Below are positions 1 to 10,887 of a stretch of DNA of 64,000 nt, piece by piece (position 1 is the stretch's first letter; every line of letters begins with the position of its first letter). The notes beneath the pieces are model-generated. The model saw only the letters and a program-made list of their open reading frames with translations. It ran no database searches and was not told where the DNA came from. Origin of the DNA: Fomitopsis serialis (taxonomy: Eukaryota > Basidiomycota > Agaricomycetes > Polyporales > Fomitopsidaceae); NCBI RefSeq assembly GCF_022376445.1, contig NW_025955164.1:1-64000 (forward strand). The letters are read 5' to 3'. The translations under genes were made by a program, and so were the position numbers.

Positions 1-808
1 GGATGTTCGGACGGTTCCGTCATTCTCTGCATGAACTTGGCGAAGAAGGGATGGTAGATCGCCGCAGATGGACCGAAGTCGTGTGGACGTCCGTTGCGCA
101 CAGCATCTGGCCGGCTCGATTCCTGTGTAATGTGATATTTACTGAGCTTTGCACCGTCGGAAGGACTAGGACGGGTTCGCGCTTTTGCAGCACTATCCTC
201 ACCTGGTACGAGGTGAGTTATGACTCGGGAAGCGGATTGTTGGTTCACTTACGAGATGGTTGATGATGATGTTCTGGATCGGAGATATATTTCGCGACAT
301 TGAGGAAGCAGGGGGTGTAATGGCTGTTGTTCTAAGCGTTACAGGTGGTGCTAGTGATGAAAGGAGGTCACAGACGCACTGAGAACTACCACCACCTTGC
401 TCATGTCCTTTCTCCAACTTTCCAACAAGCGGTGAAGGCCAATCGTCCCTCCGCCCTTCACAATATCTTGTTCTGGTTGTTCCAACTCTTGATACATTGG
501 CATTGGCGAGCGAAGCGATAATGTGTTGGCGAGCTGCGGAGAAAGTATGATGAGTCAATGGTCATCCAAGCTCGCAGTCGCAACCCTTGCACCTGTGAAA
601 CCGTGGCTGTCATCTCGCTGCCTGTTGGGAAGTATGGGCGAGCATCGCTCTTGGCAGCCTCTGCCAAGTCGGAGACGTAGGGGTATTCGGTCAAAGGCTG
701 GTATGCGTAGCCAGATGTCAACAGGTACTGGTACGTTACCGCGGTGTCATTGGGAATGCGGCGCAGAACAGGAGAGACAAATTCGACATATTTGGCCGGA
801 ACAGACAT
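1..808 (-). CDS. 5-prime part of an uncharacterised protein gene (runs off the window)
   Basis: The protein is not recognised. The minus-strand reading begins at the ATG at 808 with MSVPAKYVEFVSPV. A model with four exons keeps one frame: exon 1 ends near 600 at a gtgcaa donor; a short intron ends in ctccgcag near 541; exon 2 carries LHRLLESWRKDMSK; a tiny exon near 266-286 ends at a gtaagt donor; the last exon reads DGAKLSKYHITQES and later AAIYHPFFAKFMQRM, and is open at base 1. The last stretch resembles hypothetical proteins often seen in agaricomycetes, but that is memory, not a search. No signal peptide or membrane segment is visible. The C-terminal part lies outside the window. Confidence is moderate that a gene is here and low for exact splice sites. 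Confidence 0.5.
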
Positions 809-1084
809 GCGTTAGTGAGGGACCGCGCGCGTCCCGGTGGTGGTTGAAGGTGAAGATCGAAGGCCAAAAGCCAAGACTACGTTCCTGGGCCTGAGCGCTG
901 AGCCTCGAGTGGTCCGGTCATCATCAATACGTACACACGTCTCCAACTTGTAGGCACGTGAATCTTCCGTAACTAGTATTACGAGGTTTCATTGGACAAG
1001 AACGCGAAGCATCACGGTCATCCATTCACGATTTCACGAACATACCATACATGGTGGACCATTCCCTTCTCGCTGACCACACGC

Positions 1085-1898
1085 CTACCACGGATGCTGC
1101 GTGCCGTTGTACCTCCAGAACTTGCCCGAGTCGGCGGGGGTGAGGCGGGCGATGACGCCGAGGATGCCGGCGGCGCTCTCCGTGGTCTCGAGGACGGCGC
1201 CCTCGCCGCCGAGCGGGGTCTTGACCCACCCGGGGTCCATGCAGATGCACGTAAAGTCTACGCGGGTCTTCGCCTGCTTGTACGTCTGTGCGGCGCACGT
1301 CGGTCGGCTGGGAGGAACGCAAAGAGGAGGGACGCACGAGCATGTTGAGGGCGCACTTGCTGATTGAGTAGCTCGTGCACTTGGGGCCGCAGTCGAGCCC
1401 GAGCGACGCGAGCCCGGTGGAGACGTTCACGATCGTCTTCTTGGAGCCGCGCAGGAGGAAGGGGTAGTAGAGCTCGCCGAGGAGGGCGGGTGCGCCGAGG
1501 TTGGTCTGGAGGACCTCGAGGAGCTGGGCGTAGTCGAAGTCGAAGGGCGAGTCGAAAGCGGGGTTCTGAGGTGCGGCCGTATGAGCCAGGGAAGAAGTAG
1601 TAGTGACAGGTGGGCTTACGATGGCCGCGTTGTTGTAGAGGTAGTCGAGCCCGCGGTCACCGAGTATGTCGCTCACGTACTTGACGGAGTCGCGCATCGA
1701 CTGTTCACTGCCAACGTCGAGCGGGACGACGTGCACGCGGCCCTTTTCGGACGCCTGAAGCTTGTGCAGGTCTGTAGCGGCTGCGGGAGTCCGGCAGGTG
1801 GCTATGATCTCGTTTGACAGAGAGGCAGCGAGGAGCTGGGTGGTAAGTTCGAGGCCGAGGCCGCGGTTTGCGCCGGTGATGAGCCAAACGGTGGACAT
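1085..1898 (-). CDS. Short-chain dehydrogenase/reductase (SDR), paralogue 1
   Basis: A classical SDR of 235 residues, likely a cytosolic NAD(P)(H)-dependent oxidoreductase; the substrate is unknown. Exons on the minus strand are 1898-1620, 1565-1338 and 1285-1085, with introns of 54 and 52 bases bounded by gtaagc..cag and gtgcgt..cag. The start codon gives MSTVWLITGANRGLG, which holds the nucleotide-binding TGxxxGxG motif at residues 8-15. NNAA lies near residue 90, the catalytic YxxxK is Tyr159-Lys163 (YSISK) with serines in NVSTGLAS just before it, and DPGWVKT follows. The protein ends in QHPW. A TATA-like ttatat lies at 1940-1945. Two paralogues are at 2147-3103 and 39234-40120. Exon 1 here equals exons 1 plus 2 of the other two, so one intron is absent. 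It resembles C-factor or sniffer type carbonyl reductases, but the specific activity cannot be read from sequence. Confidence 0.9.
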
Positions 1899-2146
1899 GT
1901 TGAAGGGAATAAGTGTGCAAAGACATGGCAGAGACGGGCTTATATGGAGGGAGCACGACGGGAGGACGATGGCGGAGAGAGTCAAGAGACTGCACACCCG
2001 GCCATTCCTCGGCAGAATAGCAGGCACGATCGCACGCGCGTGCTCTCTTTCTCCTCCTCCTCCTACCTGCCAAGTTGAAGGAGTATACATGCTGCCTGCT
2101 ACTGCTGCTCTACTCCGTGCTATGTGCTACGGCCCGTCTGCGGCTG

Positions 2147-3103
2147 CTACCAGACGACCTCCTCGCCGTCGTTGTTGAGGAACTTGCCCGAGCTCTTCCC
2201 CGTCGCCGTCGTTGCAAGCTTCAGCAGCCTGCCCACCGACTCCTCCACCTCCATCATCGCACCCGGTCCTCCCATGTCTGACCTCGCCTCAGTCACAATC
2301 TCTCGCGCTGAGTTTTCTGCACAAACGCACCTGTCTTAACCCACCCCGGGTCGACCACATAAGCGATCAAGTCTGGCCTCGTCTTTGCCTGTTTGTACAT
2401 CTGCCCACCCGCAGCGATTTATGCACTAGTCAGCGACTCATGCACAGGAGGTACGCTTGAGGCACGCAACGAAACTCACGAGCATGTTCAGCGCCGTCTT
2501 GCTCACGCTGTACGTCGCATTCTTCGCCCCAAAGTCCAGCCCGATACTCGCCAGCCCGCTCGTCATGTTCACAATCACCTTCCGCCGGCCCTTCTCCAGC
2601 AACGGTAAGTACACCGTCCCCAGCAGCGCCGGCCCCGCCACGTTTGCCCGCAGCGTGTCTAGCAGCCCGTCGTACGAAAAGTTGAACGTAGAGTCGTCGC
2701 CCTCCGTCTAGCCCCCGATCAGCGGCCAGTACGACATGCAGAGGCAGCAGGACTCACGATGGCGGCGTTGTTGTACAGGTAGTCAAGTCCCTTCTCTCCG
2801 AGGATCCCCTCCACCTCCGGTACGCTCCCGCGGATGCTCGCCTCGCTGCTCACGTCTAGCGCGACGACGTGCAGCTGCCCCTTTGCGCTATCCTTCAGCG
2901 CGGTCAACTTTGATGCCCGCGCAGGATCGCGGCACGTCGCGACGACGATATTTCTTGGGTTGGAGACGAGTTGTCGGACGAGCTCAAGCCCGATTCCGCG
3001 CGAGGAGCTGCGAGTTGGACGACCATAAGAGTGAGTCGTAGTAGCAGGCCTGGTCTAGTATGTCGACTTACCCAGTGACGAGCCAGGTCGATATCTCAGC
3101 CAT
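2147..3103 (-). CDS. Short-chain dehydrogenase/reductase (SDR), paralogue 2
   Basis: A 236-residue SDR in tandem with paralogue 1 on the same strand. Exons are 3103-3072, 3007-2758, 2707-2480, 2400-2331 and 2277-2147 (32, 250, 228, 70 and 131 bases), which join in frame. The protein begins MAEISTWLVTGSSRGIG, with the TGxxxGxG cofactor motif; it has LDVSS, NNAA, and Tyr160-Lys164 of YSVSK, then VDPGWVKTDMGG, and ends GEEVVW. The last coding segment is split by an extra intron between the T and D of VKTD; the other two paralogues lack it. A TATA-like run catatata starts at 3178, about 75 bases before the ATG. All key SDR residues are present, so it should be active. The substrate is unknown. 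Confidence 0.9.
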
Positions 3104-4304
3104 GATATCACTCACGCACGATCTTACTCTCGACCAAAGACGACGAGACTAACGTTCTCGATAAACCCATCCACCGCACATATATACCCTCGCCCTGCGC
3201 CTCTCGGTGCTCCGGATCGACTCCGTGGGCGAGGAGGCGCGTCACTTGAGGCTCAGCGGCGAATCCTCGGTGCGTCCCCGCCCCGAAGTCCTATCGCCCC
3301 GACTTCCGCGTGCCGAAAGCTTATTCGGGAGGCGACGAGATCTGTGTTGCGCTGATTGTTGATAGAGTCGTGGGACGGAGAGGCCGCTCACCAGGACAGG
3401 GTGTTGAAGCTGGAGATCGTCTCGAGTGGCGCGCGTTGCTGAGTATGGTGTGGAGGTGCGCAGTCCTCCTCCATGCTCTCCGTACTCGCTTTTCCACCGA
3501 CGCGATCCCACCCACCGTGCACTGAACCTCAATGTCTTCAGCCCGGCCTTTCTTCTTGTCCAACGCGATCACGTGACCGAGAAACCCTTTGTCCTTCGCG
3601 CGCCGTTGGCAGTGTCCAAGTGCGCGTACGCGTATAAACCACTATATATCTCACCTACGAGTGTCGACTATGACGTCTACGTCATTTATGTCTCTGAACA
3701 GACGACAGTGCAAAGCAGGACCGTGCTCGACCGCCACCCCCGACAAATCCTTCTCAAGTCCACAGTCAACGCATAGGGGCTCTCCTGGGCGTGGCTAATG
3801 CATACCCCACAACACAGCCCCTTCATTATGCCTCCGCAAGACCCTCCCGGAGCAACGCCACAGCGCGCGTGGCCTTGCGCGCCGTTGCTTTGTCCTTCCT
3901 CGCTTGGCGACACGCTCCGTGGTGGCGCAGCCCCCGCACAAAGAGCTGCGCCACGCGCCCTGAATGCGAGGGCACGCTTTGGCTAGCGTGTCACATCCGT
4001 TTTGTGCTTTGCGCGGGGATGTGGGAAGCCTGGACGGTGGCCTTGCGTGCGCGGTGCTTGGACCTGGTGGCCGTGGCGGGTTCCGCCTTTATAGCTGCGT
4101 GCGGGTGGGGCTCGCGTCCCTTGTACTCTTGCTCTCGTTCTTGCTGTTCTGTTCGTGCTCTCTGCTCTCTCTGCTCTCGCCCCCGCCTTTCGTTCATCCC
4201 GATTGCGCCTCGCCGCCTCACTGTCCATTCCTCGTTCACACCCTGTGCTATCCGCGACCTCGACCTCGACATCCCCAAGCAACCGCCACAACCGTCCCAC
4301 CGCG
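3104..4304. other. Intergenic stretch, no supported gene
   Basis: It holds the promoter of SDR paralogue 2 and the 5-prime region of the next plus-strand gene. Open frames at 3242-3572 have no ATG start or splice-consistent extension and are dominated by Ser, Arg and Pro. A TATA-like tttata lies near 4088, upstream of the ATG at 4305. Nothing else is recognised. Confidence 0.4.
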
Positions 4305-6050
4305 ATGTTCACCAAGCTCGGCTCTCTCCTCGAACGCACCTTCAGCAACAAGCGCAGCCGAAGCCCCACCAAACGTAGCTCAGCCAAACCGAGCAGCCGC
4401 TCGCGCGCACGCGCCCTCTCCGAACCTGCCACCCCGCCGCGCGCCGCCACCGCCACCTCTGCGGCAAGCACCGCGCTCGCCTTCCCGCCCACCCCTTGCA
4501 CGCCCACCCCCAATCACAGCCCCAATCACATCCACAACCGCGCTCGCACCGCAGACGATGCCAACGTGCCCGTCCTCGACATCCGCGCGCCCTCCCCCGT
4601 GTCGGCGTCTGCACCTGTGTTCTTCGCGGATGCGGGCCGCGCACTGTCCCCGACGCCGACGAGGCGCGTGAGGTTCTCGAGCGAGTCGACGCTCGCGTCG
4701 GTCTGCACGACCCATTCCAGGGAGGCGTACGACCGCTCGCCGATCGTGGAGGTCCCCGCGGGGCTCGAGGGCAGCCCGAACAAGCGAGAGAGGAGGGGCG
4801 AGAGGGAGAGGGAGCGGGAGAGGGCGCGGGCGCCGAGAGGGGAAGTATTTCCGGTGTCGTTCTCCACGCCGAACTTGGGCGCGGGCTCGAGCCCCGGAAA
4901 GCAGGAGTGCAGGCGGGAGCGCAGGCCGTCTCTCCGCCTGCAGTCCGCGAGCCGTTCGTTCGTCGGGATGTCCATCGAGGAGGAGACTGAGGAGGAGGAC
5001 CGCCCTCGGCCTGCCGCGCTGACGCCGCTGACGAGGTCCTACTGCGAGCGGGGGCGGAAGCGGCCTAAGCCACGTACGCGGCCCTCGACGGATTCCTCGC
5101 GTGCAATCTGTGGCGGGGTTGTGGGGCGCGGTGTGGACGGTCCCTTTGACGACGCGGACCTACCGTCGTACGCTGAAGCGCGGACCGCACACCCGCCCGT
5201 ATACGGGACTCGCTTCTGGAATACGCCTCCGCGCGCAGCGCCTGGCGGCCCGCCCGGCGACTCCTTCCTCAGCCTCGACTATAGCGACGACGAAGACATC
5301 GACGAGGGTCTCCACACCGCCATGTTCGTCCACGGCCGGCGCGCCTCCGAACGCACCGCCTCTGCCGCACGCACCGACGCGCTCTTCTTCACGCTCCAGC
5401 CCGCGGACGGCGACGGAGACGACGTCGACGAGGCAGGCTGGGAGGCGTACGGCCTCGCACAGACGGAGGGCAAGCGCGAGCGCGCACGGGAGCGACGGGA
5501 GCGCCGCGCGCTCCTGGCAGCGTTCCCGGAACCGCCCCGCTCGATGCCTACACCCTCGCCCACGCCCGCACCCAAGCTGGGCATGCTCAAGCACCGCGCG
5601 ATCGCGGAGTGGGTCAAGGAGTCCACGGCGTCCGTGTCGGTCTCGTCGGTGTGCGAATCCGCGGCGTCCTCCGTGGAGTCGTCGCTCGGCACGGACTCAA
5701 GGCTGGGCCACGAGCACGGGCACGACCGCAGCGGGAACCCGAGCCCGCTCAGCTGGCAGCACGGGACGAGCACAGCGAACACGACCCCCGAGCTCACGCC
5801 GCCACGGGCGCAGCGCGCCAGGGGGGAGGGGCGCGTGCGGTATGACCCGTACGTAGCCGCGAAGTCCTGCCCGACGCTGGTCAACCAGGGGGGTACCGGC
5901 TGGGGTCGATCCGAGTTGCCGGCGAGAGGGCGCAGGATGACGGGGAGGGAGAAGCTGCTGCCGCTTGTGCCGTATGAGGAGCTGGACCAACCATTTCGGT
6001 TCGAGCGGCATCCATATGCTGCGGCTGCGTTGAACGCGGGGAAGTGGTGA
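4305..6050 (+). CDS. Uncharacterised intrinsically disordered protein
   Basis: A single open frame of 581 residues from the ATG at 4305 (MFTKLGSLLERTFSNKRSRS). The frame is open further upstream but offers only a GTG, so this ATG is chosen. The protein is not recognised. The N-terminus is basic and rich in Ser, Pro and Thr. A run of alternating Arg and Glu lies near residues 160-177, clusters such as EEETEEED and YSDDEDIDEG occur later, and the end reads HPYAAAALNAGKW. No membrane segment or enzyme motif is visible. The wide codon-biased frame without stops and the proline-rich low-complexity make-up suit a basidiomycete-specific regulatory or scaffold protein, but that is inference. SAPVFF recurs in the unrelated-looking gene at 19183-20451. 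Confidence 0.7.
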   Translation: MFTKLGSLLERTFSNKRSRSPTKRSSAKPSSRSRARALSEPATPPRAATATSAASTALAFPPTPCTPTPNHSPNHIHNRARTADDANVPVLDIRAPSPVSASAPVFFADAGRALSPTPTRRVRFSSESTLASVCTTHSREAYDRSPIVEVPAGLEGSPNKRERRGERERERERARAPRGEVFPVSFSTPNLGAGSSPGKQECRRERRPSLRLQSASRSFVGMSIEEETEEEDRPRPAALTPLTRSYCERGRKRPKPRTRPSTDSSRAICGGVVGRGVDGPFDDADLPSYAEARTAHPPVYGTRFWNTPPRAAPGGPPGDSFLSLDYSDDEDIDEGLHTAMFVHGRRASERTASAARTDALFFTLQPADGDGDDVDEAGWEAYGLAQTEGKRERARERRERRALLAAFPEPPRSMPTPSPTPAPKLGMLKHRAIAEWVKESTASVSVSSVCESAASSVESSLGTDSRLGHEHGHDRSGNPSPLSWQHGTSTANTTPELTPPRAQRARGEGRVRYDPYVAAKSCPTLVNQGGTGWGRSELPARGRRMTGREKLLPLVPYEELDQPFRFERHPYAAAALNAGKW

Positions 6051-6547
6051 GGCCCTTGAGGGGCTGGTATGCGAGAGAGAGCTTAAGATATGATCTATGA
6101 TATTTGTACGGCCTCTTATGAAGGTTTCCTTGACGTTCGTTTGCCAATGTGCAGTAGTGTACATGCGTGCTGTATCTACTCGAGGTTATCGTTATAGCAT
6201 CTGCACGCAGGTGATGAAACATTCGATCGTGAAGCTTGACCAGCAAGAGTCGCCCGAACTCAAATCCATCCGCACTCGGATGGCTCCCATTCGCATGTCC
6301 TCTCCCCCTCTCCCCCTAGGATTCGGCCGACGCATTGATGCGTAATGAGGCACAGCCAGCGCTAGAGGAGACGGACTGGAGACGTCGTGCAGCTCCGAGG
6401 ATCAAAGATTACTGTGGACTGACAATTCAGTGTCGGACACAATGAGCCAGTTTCGGCATTGACTTCCTGTGTCTAGCGTACAACTTCACGCATACATAGC
6501 CCGTCTATAACCAGTGTAGAGCCAGTGAACACAACGGATGAATATCA
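6051..6547. other. Intergenic stretch between convergent genes
   Basis: The 3-prime ends of the disordered-protein gene and NMD3 face each other here. No coding sequence or clear repeat is seen. Confidence 0.4.
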
Positions 6548-8209
6548 TCATGCATCGTGTTCCTCCAGCGTCATCTCGTCGAAGTCTTCCAGCAGCTCGT
6601 CCAGCTTGACTTCAGGGAAGTCCGGCTCGTCCTCGTCGCCCTCCGTCGGCGCAATACTCGCCGTCTCGTCCTGTGCGCCCTCGTCCACATCCATCGCAGA
6701 CTGGCCCTGCCCCTTCCTCCTCGTCTTTCCGCCCGCCAAGCCCGAGCCCGCACCTGGCTTGACGTCCTTCGCCTGATACAGGTTCACCGCGCCCCGCATC
6801 TCCTCGTCCTCCTCGAGGTCGCGCAAGAAGAGCTCGTAGTCCTGCTCGACCTTCTTCTGGTCGCGCCCGCCCATGCGGCCCACGACGCCGCGGCCCGCGC
6901 CCGTCTCGCCCTCCTCGCCCGCCTCCATCGCGATACTCCGGAGCTTCCAGTTCCTCGGCTTGTTCTTCTTGCGCCGGTTCGGGTACGCCTTCTTGACGAG
7001 CACGACGTCGGGGACGCGGTGGGCGGGCAGCGCGGCGAAGTCGTCCGAGTTGAAGTTCGCGTGGGTGAGGAAGTAGCCGAGCGCGGCATCGCCGGGCTGG
7101 AGGATCCCGCCGAGGTGCGTGCGCGTGTGCAGGATCTGCGAGGACGCGCCGCCGTCCATCAGGTCGTCGTCGCCGCCCTTGCCCGAGGTGAAGGCGCCGC
7201 TGAGCGCGACTTGCGCGTCGGCGAGCACCCACTTGCCTCGGGTCTGGCCGGAGGGCTCGACGTCGAGGACGGTGAACTCGACAAGGTCGGACACGCCTGC
7301 CAGAGAGTCGAATGGCATGCGCCAGTACGATGCTACGGAGAGCTCAACGGACTGGAGGGTCGCGGGGTCGAGAAGATGCAGCGAGTTTCCAACGCGGGAG
7401 CAGAGTGCGAGGGGCGAGATGTTTGAAAGTGAGCGAGCGAGCTTTGAGGGGAGGGCGACGAGGTCGTCCTTGCACACTGGGACGATCTCGACGGAGTAGG
7501 TGTACTTGAAGTTCGCGGTGTTGGTGTGCGTGTCCGAGCTGAGCAGCTGCTCGCTCGCCTTGCTGCGTATAGGGACAACGCCTGACAGGAAATCGACCAT
7601 CTTGATGGCATGACTCCGCGACGAGTAGAAGAAGTCGAGCCCGTCTCGGACTTCCTTCACGGATATCGTGTCTTTTTGAGCGCCGTGCTTGAGAATGAGC
7701 TGCTCGAGGAAGAGGAACGTCCGCTTATGCGGAACCTTCTGACGAACTTGGACGAGAGCCTTCCATGTGTTTTTGGCAGCTAGCTTTGTGCAGTCGGGGC
7801 ACTGACCGTGCTGTACCAGGTACTCGATTTCGAAGACCTGCTCGAGGATCGTCGCAGTGAGGACCTCCTTTTGGATCGTAAGCGAGACGCGCAACCGCTT
7901 GCTGTGCGGCTCTGTCCAGATGAAGTGAGCGTCGGTCAATCGGACCTTGTTCAGGCCTTTCAGTTTGCGGAGACAGATTGCGAGTAGCTCTTGCGACTCG
8001 GGTCGAGCGATCGTCCAGGCAGAGGGAGGGGAGAGGAAGCGATCGCAGTTACGGCAGAATGAGACGGAGGCTTGCTTCGGGATGCCTTCTGTGATATCGA
8101 CGCTGTTGCGCAGGCATGCGACGCAAAGATTTGCGGAGTTGGGGACGATGGGAGTACCGCAGTCGGCGCAGAGGACGCGGTGTACGGCTGGTGCGGGGAC
8201 GAACTCCAT
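6548..8209 (-). CDS. NMD3: 60S ribosomal export protein NMD3
   Basis: NMD3 is the adaptor that binds pre-60S ribosomal subunits in the nucleus and recruits the exportin Crm1 through a C-terminal export signal. This copy is an intronless frame of 553 residues, close to the family size (about 500-520 in yeast and human). It starts at the ATG at 8209 (MEFVPAPAVHRVLCADCG); seven codons upstream there is only a TTG. The family zinc-binding cysteine pairs are visible at residues 14/17, 29/32 and 52/55, and a further CPDC occurs later, followed by KNTWKALVQVRQKV and FLFLEQLILKHGAQKD. The C-terminus is lysine-rich and then acidic, ending in the D/E-rich export-signal region. The gene points away from the small membrane-protein gene upstream. 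The identification rests on recognition of the conserved N-terminal Cys-rich domain and is strong. Confidence 0.95.
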   Translation of the reverse strand: MEFVPAPAVHRVLCADCGTPIVPNSANLCVACLRNSVDITEGIPKQASVSFCRNCDRFLSPPSAWTIARPESQELLAICLRKLKGLNKVRLTDAHFIWTEPHSKRLRVSLTIQKEVLTATILEQVFEIEYLVQHGQCPDCTKLAAKNTWKALVQVRQKVPHKRTFLFLEQLILKHGAQKDTISVKEVRDGLDFFYSSRSHAIKMVDFLSGVVPIRSKASEQLLSSDTHTNTANFKYTYSVEIVPVCKDDLVALPSKLARSLSNISPLALCSRVGNSLHLLDPATLQSVELSVASYWRMPFDSLAGVSDLVEFTVLDVEPSGQTRGKWVLADAQVALSGAFTSGKGGDDDLMDGGASSQILHTRTHLGGILQPGDAALGYFLTHANFNSDDFAALPAHRVPDVVLVKKAYPNRRKKNKPRNWKLRSIAMEAGEEGETGAGRGVVGRMGGRDQKKVEQDYELFLRDLEEDEEMRGAVNLYQAKDVKPGAGSGLAGGKTRRKGQGQSAMDVDEGAQDETASIAPTEGDEDEPDFPEVKLDELLEDFDEMTLEEHDA

Positions 8210-8585
8210 CCTGAGAGGAGCTGCTAGCAAGTGAGATGGCGTCAGTTATCAGACGCACAGCGGTGGAAAGAGCGGTCAGGAATAGGCGTGAGTTTGAAGG
8301 TGTCCAGACGCACTTTGTATCTCGCACCTATGAAGCTCTGAACATGGAGTGTAGCGATATCTGATCGACAGCGACAAGGAAGACTAGAAGAGCTTTCAAA
8401 ACGAACAGCTACACCTCCCGGACAACTGCAGATCTCCAAACCATGGCCCGGTACCAAACCCGACCACCAATCGAATAGGATGCTTACTCACCGCTTTCCT
8501 CAGCTCTGTCTGTCCGTTGAGCAATATAAAGGTAATACCTCTCCCGTAATTCTGTCACAGAGCGAGGGCTAGACAAGCCAGGGGA

Positions 8586-8623
8586 AGGAGGAGGAGGAGG
8601 AGGAGGAGGAGGAGGAGGAGGAT
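8586..8623 (+). repeat. (GGA)n microsatellite
   Basis: About twelve uninterrupted AGG/GGA units, positioned some 380 bases upstream of the NMD3 start codon. It is a simple tandem repeat with strong purine/pyrimidine strand bias. Confidence 0.95.
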
Positions 8624-9265
8624 GGCAGAAAAAGGCGGGAGCTGGAGTAAGATCCCCGGAACCGATCGATCGTATACACAGGCGCCCATGACTAATCGTG
8701 TCGATGCCTCCCACAAGTCGTCCTTCGGGTCTCTCTGCCTTTCGTTCGCCGCGTATCGCTTTACGTCCTCTGCTGAAAGTCTTTTACTCTCGTGTACTAG
8801 TACAGCTTGCGGATTTCTGTGGTGTCGAGCAGTGATGGCGCACGAACGCGAGTCTGTCGGCAACGTCACGGTGTCGAGGGCACTACGAAGTACAGCCCGC
8901 CGGCGAGTTACAACTACTCTCTCGTTCGTCAGCCTTGAATCAATGAAGAGCCTTCGATTCCGAGTCCTTTGGTACGATGTAAACGAAATTTCAAAGGAGC
9001 ATACCTCACTGAGCTTGACGGGGCGCGGGTCACAAATTGGCTCCGCGCTGTGTGCAGGTTCGCCTCAGTATGTACTCTACTATCTCAAGCTGGCATGGAC
9101 AATAATTATTTATCTCTTTGCACCCAGTTTTGATACGCTAGGTCTATCCCGGTTGCTGGGTATCCTGGCTATTCTGTGATGCCTGCCTATTGAGCTACAC
9201 CGTGACTAGCAAGAAGCGGTACGCAAAATGTGCTCGGATGCAAGACTAAGATCGTGGTAGCTCGT
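8624..9265. other. Intergenic stretch, no supported gene
   Basis: An open frame at 8622-9179 on the plus strand begins inside the GGA repeat and shows no domain or splice context. I see no gene, tRNA-like fold or clear repeat here. Confidence 0.35.
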
Positions 9266-9947
9266 TTAAACTGCTACGCCGACGAAGATTATATGGCTAT
9301 TCTCGACTACACTTTCAGCCTGAGAAGAGCGACATGGAGAATCGCAGCGACCGTGGTCTCCGTCACTTGCGCGAGGTACGTTTACTAGGCTCTCGTTACT
9401 AGCGAATGTTGGATCTCCGATGATTATAAGACAGTTGGTGCCCCAGTCCGTGGGCGGTACCGATGAGCCACTTGAAGGTGTCTCGGGAAGCCGTGGGCAG
9501 TCTGCTCGCCCACCGCGTTTTTGGGTCGTTGGAGCTCGAGCTATCCTTAGGTCAGCCCAATATGAATCGATGTTGAGTGGACATGAAGGACTTACCTACC
9601 ATCAAGTCCAACGTGCTGTTGACATCCTTTTTTGAGCGTCGCACGTTGTACATGCGGATGCAGACCACGATCATGACGACCAACAGGAAACCGATGAGGA
9701 CACCGATAATCAGTGCTGCTGTTCTCAGTGGGTGGCCGCTAAATGAGGTGGGCCGCTCAGTCGGGAATGATGTGTCCGCGGTGGTCTGTGCGGGTACTTC
9801 AACGTCGTTGTGTTCGAGGGCGAGGCATTTCTGGGGGAGATACGGGTAATCACCGCTGCTACTACAATCTGTCGTAGGTGAGACGGCACTTGAGATAGCG
9901 GAGGTAGCGGAGGTGAACGCAGAAGCGGAGACAGTACTGAGCAGCAT
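9266..9947 (-). CDS. Small single-pass membrane protein, uncharacterised
   Basis: Two exons, 9947-9596 and 9540-9266, joined across a gtaagt..gatag intron, give 208 residues. The protein starts MLLSTVSASAFTS. It has a Ser/Thr-rich N-terminal part with a few cysteines (about residues 1-75) and one clear hydrophobic helix near 77-100 (AALIIGVLIGFLLVVMIVV). This is followed by a basic stop-transfer run YNVRRSKK and a soluble tail of about 100 residues. This layout matches many small fungal plasma-membrane proteins with a glycosylated outer part and a cytosolic tail. The family is not recognised. A protein of similar plan is encoded on the opposite strand at 10888-11675. Confidence 0.6.
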
Positions 9948-10887
9948 GCTCTGTCCGCTTCCCAGAGGGTTTGCTGAATGGCATCCGGGAGGGCCTCATA
10001 TTAATATTTCAGCGTATTCTTCGGGGTATTTCTTCAACATCCCGCCGATCCAAGCGCTGGTATAGTGCGTATAGTAATGCTGTCCTCATCTCACTTGATA
10101 GTACAGCACCCTCACTCTCTCTGTGTATAGCCACTTATACGCACCGCTTCCTTTGGAGGTATCCAGGATCCGACCAGCTATTGTGTCCGTTGCGATTTCG
10201 CATATCTACATATACCTGGATTCTGAATCCAACCACGTAGTCCGTATGGGATGATCAAATCCGAGCCCCTAGGAGAATAGGTAAGTTAATCGCTCCTTGG
10301 CTGTTTTCGCAGAGTAGAGTAGCTGACAGAGTCGGCCGCCGCTGCACAGCACCTAGTACGCGCGTCCATCAACTCAATACGCTTATACTGGGTGTAGCTA
10401 TGATGTCCATCATTCGTGACCGCTGACTGGTACGTTCGCATCACTGAATGAGCTCCGTTCCTCAGGCTGTTCCCCAGAGGACCAGTCTTCGAGTTGTGCA
10501 TTGATGGTGGCCAAGTCGGAACAACATCAGATCGAGCGTCTCGCCCTCAAATTGTACGCTGAACGAGAAATGAGATGTCCACCGCAAGGTCGATGCGATC
10601 TCTGCTCGTGATTGTTTCATGGTCTCTCACGTACGTCCCTTGTCATTGACGCACCATAGCTGACGTCGCCACCGGATGCAGGGTACATGGTCTACTCCAT
10701 TGTCGACGAAAGGAGCATCCATTGGCATGTATAGTGCTCCACATGCAATATATCTGTCTGGACGACCGACGCAAGCTGCTCATCCTTCGCGAGTTCTACA
10801 GGGTCGTGCCAGCATCTTCTGTCCTTACCGTTGCCACCGTTGCCGTCGGCCCGTCGCCCCTGGAATCATCTATATCTCCTCATTGGG
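9948..10887. other. Divergent intergenic region between two membrane-protein genes
   Basis: The two flanking genes are transcribed away from each other, so this stretch holds both promoters. Short open frames at 9971-10240 and 10286-10501 lack coding character. No repeat was recognised. Confidence 0.35.

Noticed and set aside
3242..3572. Minus-strand frames that look like a small basic protein
   Set aside because: The apparent starts are not ATG, the sequence is low in coding character, and no splice model links it to anything.
8622..9179. 185-codon plus-strand frame
   Set aside because: It starts inside the GGA microsatellite, has no domain, and does not show the intron pattern of neighbouring genes.
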